This document shows positions 58,752-64,000 of a DNA stretch of 64,000 bases, in pieces. The notes beneath the pieces were generated by a model. The model saw nothing but the letters and a program-made list of their open reading frames with translations, was not told the origin of the DNA and ran no database searches. This stretch comes from Amoebidium appalachense. Its lineage: Eukaryota; Ichthyosporea. Positions within the stretch are counted from its first letter, which is position 1; every line of letters starts with the position of its first letter. The stretch is taken from positions 62,001-126,000 of the forward strand of contig CAVNZM010000009.1 of NCBI GenBank assembly GCA_963693365.1. The letters run 5' to 3'. Position numbers and translations under genes: made by a program.

Positions 58752-60125
58752 TCACGTACAAGGGCGCACCAACACACACAGGCTTGCCTATTTGCGTGCA
58801 CCCTTGTAGACATTCTAGACACCGGACATGATAACTCTGCATATAATAGCCCAATACATGCGATGCATGTGTAAAACCGCATATGCACGAGTGCACTGTT
58901 GTTTACCTATCTGTGCACATTAATTTGTGCACCGCCATTTAGTTTGTGACCCATGGGATTTGCGCTCATATGAAATAGCAGCGGTAAAAAGGACTTTTGT
59001 GAATGGTCACTTCATATTTAGCATCAGTAGCACAAGTTAGGCACTTTTGTGTATCACCTTAAAACCTACCCCTCACGTGCACACAGCTTATATCAGTATT
59101 CAATTGCAATCTTGCGCTGTCAGCATTAACGGAATGTGATGCATAGCCACTCTTAGCATCATGTTTGGCGGCAGTGGTTTTCTTGCTGCGGAAAGCCTTG
59201 GCATGACGTTATGTTTTTTTCCCAGCCCATATATTATTGTAATAACCTGGTCCGCCATCAATTGGCTCATATACGAGTAGGACAACTGCCATAAGCATCA
59301 GACATCACCTTTTAGTAAGATTCGGTTTGTTATCAGCGCACAAAATAGAAAAACGAAAGTTCAATGATGCGACGATGGGTCCCCCCCCTTCGTCCCCCCC
59401 TCTTCCTCTCCCCCCCCTCCCCCCGTCCCCCCCGTAAACTGGCCTTTGTATTATTCATATATCACACTCACCAACAAATACGTACCCACAAAGTGAACCG
59501 TACAATAGCACTCGTCTAATAACAACCGCTCATGCAATATACATCGTGTGGTCGGAGCCAGGCCTCCTACAATATATATGCCATGACTCCGGCGGAGCGC
59601 AAGAACATTACTGAAATGCATCTGCCATTGTATGTATCGTGTGTCTGGGCTGGCGGGCATTTCACAGGCTTAATTAGCTTGCTATCGGTGGGACCCGGCA
59701 CGTTTAAATTCAGATGTTCAAACCCTGAGGGGAAGCCTCGTATTGCATATGCATGTTGAAACGGTCCTGAATAAGTACGCATGTGCCACACATGGGTACA
59801 CATTGGAGGGAGTATGCATGTGCACGGTCACATACATAGGGAGGATAGAGTGGCTCCACATCACCATGCCACACGGCCACACGCCTTGCATTCATTCCAA
59901 ACATTCCACGATGGTGCCAGCACCAATTAGATCATTACATGCATCCACGCCGCCTTTCTTTACAAACATGCACCCCCAGCCAGTAGGTTGCATCCCCCCC
60001 CCCCCCCCCCCCTCCCCCCCCCCCCCCCCCCCCCCTCCCCACCCCACACACACACCCACTAAAACAAATAAAAAGAAATCCTTTGAAAAGATAAATAAAA
60101 AAAAAACCCCCAGGCACCTATAGGC
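58589..60125. other. Intergenic region between convergent CAP-Gly and CIAO1 genes
   Basis: 3' flanks of two convergent genes. 58660-58780 is degenerate CA repeat, 58880-59970 is mostly unique sequence of normal composition with no convincing ORF, and C runs with an A-rich stretch lie at 59994-60110. Confidence 0.6.
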
Positions 60126-60380
60126 CTACGCCTTGACCACCCACAGCCTGACTGTTGTATCGTCACTGACTGATGCCAGCAGGTCTCTATCTGTGGGGTG
60201 CCATGCCAGCCCATTGACGTCTTGGCTGTGGGCTGCTATCTGCCGCCCTGCTAGTGTCCACTGGGGGGCATCAGAGTCCTTGCGCTCGGTATCCTGCAGG
60301 GGGGTGATTGTTAACAACAGATAGCATGTGTGCTCATGTGCTAAGGAAGAAACATCGAGTGCCGGGTGTGTGTGTGCGAG

Positions 60381-60411
<31 letters not shown>

Positions 60412-60966
60412 AGGGGGGGGAGGGGGGGGGGAGGGGGGGGGGAGGGGGGGAGGGGAAGCGGGAAAGGGAGAGGGCGAGAGAGAGAGAAAGCTTGTGGTAG
60501 AGAGGGTATGGAATGACAGAGGAGCAATAGATCTGAAGGCGTTGCATGAGGTGTATGGGCCGGAGGTGGCATGCCTGTGTGTGCGTGTGCGAGTGTGAAT
60601 AGGTGGGTGTGTAAAAAAAAAAATAAAAAAAAATAGGTGGGTGTGTGGGTGGTTGTGTGTGCGTGTTTGTGTTGTGTGCGTGTGCATGTGCGTCCGTGTG
60701 TGTGTGTGAATAGGTGGATGTGGGTGTGTGGGTGGGTGGTTGTGTAACACTGCATGTTTGTGGTGTGTGCATGTGTAAGTATTTGTGTCCGTGTGTATTT
60801 GTGTGTGTGTGTGCGCGTGTGCACGTGTTGGGTGAGTGAGGCCAGCTACTCATGGGTGGTCAGTCTGAATCCCTCCTCCTTGCCCCCACCCTTACCCTGA
60901 CACACATCCATTCACCCCCCCCCCCCCCCCCCCCTCCCCCCCCTCTCCCCCCCCTCCCCCCCCCAC

Positions 60967-60997
<31 letters not shown>

Positions 60998-61587
60998 ACA
61001 ATCAAAAGCCACCCACCCCCCATACCTCCATGAAGATATGAATGATGTCATCCCCCCCACCAGTAGCAATGAGGTTGCTGACTGGAGACCAGCTGACCGT
61101 GTAGATGGGCCTATCATGGTAGCCACTTAGTGTGGATGTGCACACGTACTTGAACCGACCCCGCGGTACCTCAATCCCTGGGGGGGGGGGGGGGGTCAGC
61201 ATGGGCACCACATTCAGGGGGGAACCAGGACCCGGGGGGGAGGAGGGGGGGTTGCAATAGCACACCGCCATGCGGGGGGAGGGGGGAGGGGGGGATATGT
61301 AAGAAGCACAGATGTACAAACAGAAAACGGGTGGTGAGTCCCTGTGTGTGTGTGTGTGTGTGTGTGTGTGGCGGGGAGGGGGGGATTGGGGGGGAGGGGG
61401 GGAAGGGATGGCAACGCGTAGTGTGCAGCAGAAGCAGAGCACATTCCCAAAGGGGGGGGGGGGGGGCAAGGTTGTTTTTTATTCTGGGGGGAGGGGGGGG
61501 GAGGGGGGAGGGATGACTTGTGTGCTCCAGTTCAACCCTGGGTAGGATGCTAGTAATAAAGCAGTCCATACTTGTGCAGCCCCCTGC

Positions 61588-61621
<34 letters not shown>

Positions 61622-62988
61622 CCTCCCCGTCCACCCTCCCCACATTCCCTCTCTTCCCCAAGGGTCATCCTCTCACTACGTCACAGACTATTTCCTTTTT
61701 CACAGGCATGTGGCTTGTGTGTGTGTGCGCGCTTGCATCTGCCTACGGACACACACAATAGAGTGAGTGTGTCCGTGAGCCTGAGACTCAAGACTATGAG
61801 ACTAAGTGGGTCAGTTGGTTGCCATGCATGTGCTCGTGTGTACATGCTTATCACATATCAATGAGGATTTGCTACCATAGGCTTGCACCACACCTCCAGA
61901 TGGAGATTTGCTCTTAGGGGGGAATGCGCGGGGGGAAAGGGGGGGAGGGGGGGGGGGAGGAAGGGGGGGGGGGGGGGGGGGGGGGGGTTTGTATGCATTA
62001 GTGAGTTGGACATTTGGAGGAGGAGACACCAAAAGGCAAAACACAAAACGGAACAACAATCAAAAAAATCACAAAACCAAACTTTGAAGTAAAACAGCAG
62101 GTAAAAGACGCTTGAACAAAGCCCATCATCAGGGATTTCCTATGCCTCCTCACCAGAATGGCTTTCGGGACGATGGAGGGCAACGGCCCTTTGGGAGGAG
62201 GGGGGGGGGGAGAGGGGGGCAGTGTTCGTACCCTGCTGGTTGCCGGCATAGTGGGCCTGCCAGATCTTAACGGTCTGGTCGTCACTCACAGATACTGGGG
62301 GGGGTTGTTAGCACCTGCTGTGTGCTTGTTATCTGGGCATAAGTTGCATGCATGTACCGGGCATAGATTCATGTGCGCATGTATGTCTGTCTGCCCAAGG
62401 TGCACTACAACTGAGTCGTTGCTCTTGGTCGCCTGGACACTCACCAATCCAAAGAACAACTTCCCCCACCCTCTCACACACACAGCCAGAGCTTGGATTC
62501 CAAAGATATGTAGTCCAAAAAGCAGTTATATAAAGCACATGTATGTGACTGCTACCCAGGATGGGCAATGTCTACCCCCCACCAACACGTAGCCACATCG
62601 AAGTAGACAAAACATAAACCAACCCCAGACCAAACCAAGCAGACACACACAGGTGCTGCAAAATCATTCTGAACTAGCTTATCGGTCGGGATGCTTCGTG
62701 AATGTGTACGTCGTACTGTCAAGCATTCTAACCTCCCCCCCCACCCCCCTGCGCCGCACCCACTCACCAACACTAACACCGCCAAGACCACAATACACAT
62801 GCAACCACACACACACACACACACACATACCTATCCTCTCACACCCACACCCACTCACCTACCGATGCCCACACCCACATCCACCCCCACACCCCCCCCA
62901 CACACACACCTTCCCCCCCCCCCCCCCCCACTCAGACTCACACCACCCCCACATCCCCCCCCCCCCACCCCCACGCCCCCAACACACA

Positions 62989-63039
<51 letters not shown>

Positions 63040-63704
63040 CCAAACCCACACCCACCCACCCACCCACACACCCACCCATCCTGTCCCCCGTGGCATCGAA
63101 GTCTATTGCCCACACAGTGGAGCTGTGGCCCGTCAGCTTGTCGAAGAGCTCCCAGTCGTCATCCTCCTCCCCATACAGTCCTATGCTGTCGTCATAGCTG
63201 CATGATACTAGCACCTAAATGGGGTATACTGCTTAGCTGCATGCAGATTAAAAAAAAAAAAAAAACATTTAATTTTAGTTTTACTGTAGTTATAGGAGAG
63301 GTGCCACACACACACACACACACACACTATCTCCTCTTTGCTGCTGCTCTACCGTGCCCACAAACATTCAAGCCACGGCCAGAAGTCCCCACCTGGCCCC
63401 ACCCACCCTGCTTGACATCCAATGCCCTCCCTCTCCACGTGCACACACCCAACACACGTACACACCCTGGGGTTAAACACGCGCCACAACTAGCAGCATG
63501 CATGCCACCCACACCAACACTAGAACTATGCATGCCACACACACCGACACTAGAACTATGCATGCCACCCACACCGACACTAGCACAATGCATAGCAGCA
63601 CACACACACACACACCTCCTTAGTGGGGTGGAACTTGACCATCTTGACGTCCTGCGTGTGCTCATGGATCACCGACAGGCACTCGAACTCGTTGTCCTGC
63701 TCAA
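60126..63704 (-). CDS. CIAO1: CIAO1, cytosolic Fe-S cluster assembly WD40 protein (3' five exons; 5' end beyond window)
   Basis: Exons 63616-63704, 63076-63214, 62232-62294, 61026-61177 and 60126-60293 join in phase (611 nt, about 202 aa of a family length near 340). They form the last WD40 blades: E-C-L-S-V-I-H-E-H-T-Q-D-V-K, S-C-S-Y-D-D-S-I-G-L-Y, E-E-D-D-D-W, G-H-S-S-T-V-W-A-I, S-D-D-Q-T-V-K-I-W, G-Y-H-D-R-P-I-Y, G-D-D-I-I-H-I-F and A-H-S-Q-D-V-N-G-L-A-W, ending V-R-L-W-V-V-K-A-stop (TAG 60126-60128). CIAO1/Cia1 is part of the CIA targeting complex that delivers Fe-S clusters to cytosolic and nuclear proteins. The HxQDV and SYDD signatures separate it from generic WD40 proteins. The N-terminal blades should lie at coordinates above 64000. 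Confidence 0.92.
60378..60456. repeat. G-rich tract in the last CIAO1 intron
   Basis: Long G run broken by single A residues (60379-60452), C-rich on the coding strand. The rest of the intron (60460-61020) carries GT arrays, a C-rich stretch (60917-60982) and a CA array. Confidence 0.85.
61589..62217. repeat. C and G tracts in a CIAO1 intron
   Basis: C run 61589-61620 and G-rich runs 61918-61987 and 62190-62218 in the intron between exons 62232-62294 and 61026-61177. No coding sequence. Confidence 0.8.
62715..63075. repeat. C-rich and CA/CCCA repeats in a CIAO1 intron
   Basis: Dense CACCC, CA and C runs (longest about 62989-63025), on the strand opposite to the coding strand. This is an exception to the usual polarity in this window. 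Confidence 0.8.
63484..63600. repeat. 30-nt tandem repeat in a CIAO1 intron
   Basis: Three to four units of AACTATGCATGCCACCCACA followed by CCGACACTAG. Confidence 0.85.
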
Positions 63705-63724
63705 CTGTGTGCCCATGTGTCAGT

Positions 63725-63905
63725 GTGCATGCAGGCACACACACATGCAGGCACACACACATGCAGGCACACAAACATGCAGGCACACAAACAGCAATGT
63801 GCACAGACACATGCAGGCACACAAACAGCAATGTGCACAGACACATGCAGGCACACAAACAGCAATGTGCACAGACACAGCAATGTGCACAGACACACAC
63901 CCATG
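63725..63905. repeat. 16- and 34-nt tandem repeats (CATGCAGGCACACAAACAGC)
   Basis: ACATGCAGGCACACAC units expand into a 34-nt unit with AACAGCAATGTGCACAGACA, about three copies. Intronic, upstream of CIAO1 exon 63616-63704. Confidence 0.85.
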
Positions 63906-64000
63906 CAGGAACATGCAAAGGACAGGCCACCTGAGAGAGACTGCACAACCGGAAAGAGTGTGGCAGGATACATTTCAGGACAGGAAGGGGGCGGCGGCGG

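Noticed and set aside
59532-59759. 75-codon + strand ORF between CAP-Gly and CIAO1 genes
   Set aside because: No recognisable motif, no splice context and average length for chance ORFs.
63725-63905. Possible CRISPR-like spaced repeats
   Set aside because: Units are head-to-tail with no unique spacers, in a spliced eukaryotic intron. The same holds for 42592-42905, 46215-46860 and 32511-33260.

Overview
This is nuclear DNA from an intron-dense eukaryote. Nearly every coding exon I could place is flanked by GT and AG, the exons are short, and introns and spacers are packed with C/G homopolymers (up to about 64 nt) and (CA)n/(GT)n arrays. Families are those of a large-genome protist, alga or simple animal lineage; I cannot assign the lineage from the sequence. 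There are no operons, ribosome-binding sites or CRISPR arrays.

Layout. (1) 1-17890, + strand: 29 exons that splice in phase into the last ~1,955 residues of a giant secreted modular protein (three PAN/Apple modules, beta-sandwich modules, a von Willebrand D domain, EGF modules, a SdrD/Cna-B-like module, a Thr-rich linker). A poly(A) signal follows at 18277. (2) 17.9-25.1 kb: repeat-rich spacer with a Ty3-type reverse transcriptase fragment, a near-perfect second copy of 9845-11144 ending at a 500-N gap, and a long GT/GGGA repeat field. (3) 25.1-33.3 kb: transposon territory, with an AT-rich field of TATTGGCAATA palindromes, a truncated gag-protease element (- strand), an internally deleted DIRS-like reverse transcriptase (+), an unidentified intronless 237-aa ORF (+) and a ~200-nt tandem repeat. 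(4) 33947-46165, - strand: a complete 15-exon cytosolic purine 5'-nucleotidase (NT5C2 family). (5) 48681-51032: a hAT element with intact terminal inverted repeats and an 8-bp target duplication, sitting between the divergent genes of blocks 4 and 6. (6) 51600-58588, + strand: a coiled-coil protein with a C-terminal CAP-Gly domain, carrying an apparent one-base frameshift in a C9 run. (7) 60126-63704, - strand: the 3' five exons of CIAO1 (cytosolic Fe-S assembly WD40 protein), running off the right edge.

The genes do not form a pathway: an extracellular adhesive or matrix-type protein, a nucleotide-metabolism enzyme, a microtubule-binding protein and an Fe-S assembly factor. What links them is the intron style. 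On each coding strand C-runs and CA-repeats commonly lie upstream of the acceptor, often running straight into the CAG, so the simple repeats seem to serve as polypyrimidine tracts and largely flip strand with gene orientation. All exon models come from reading frames, splice consensus and family knowledge; no search was run.
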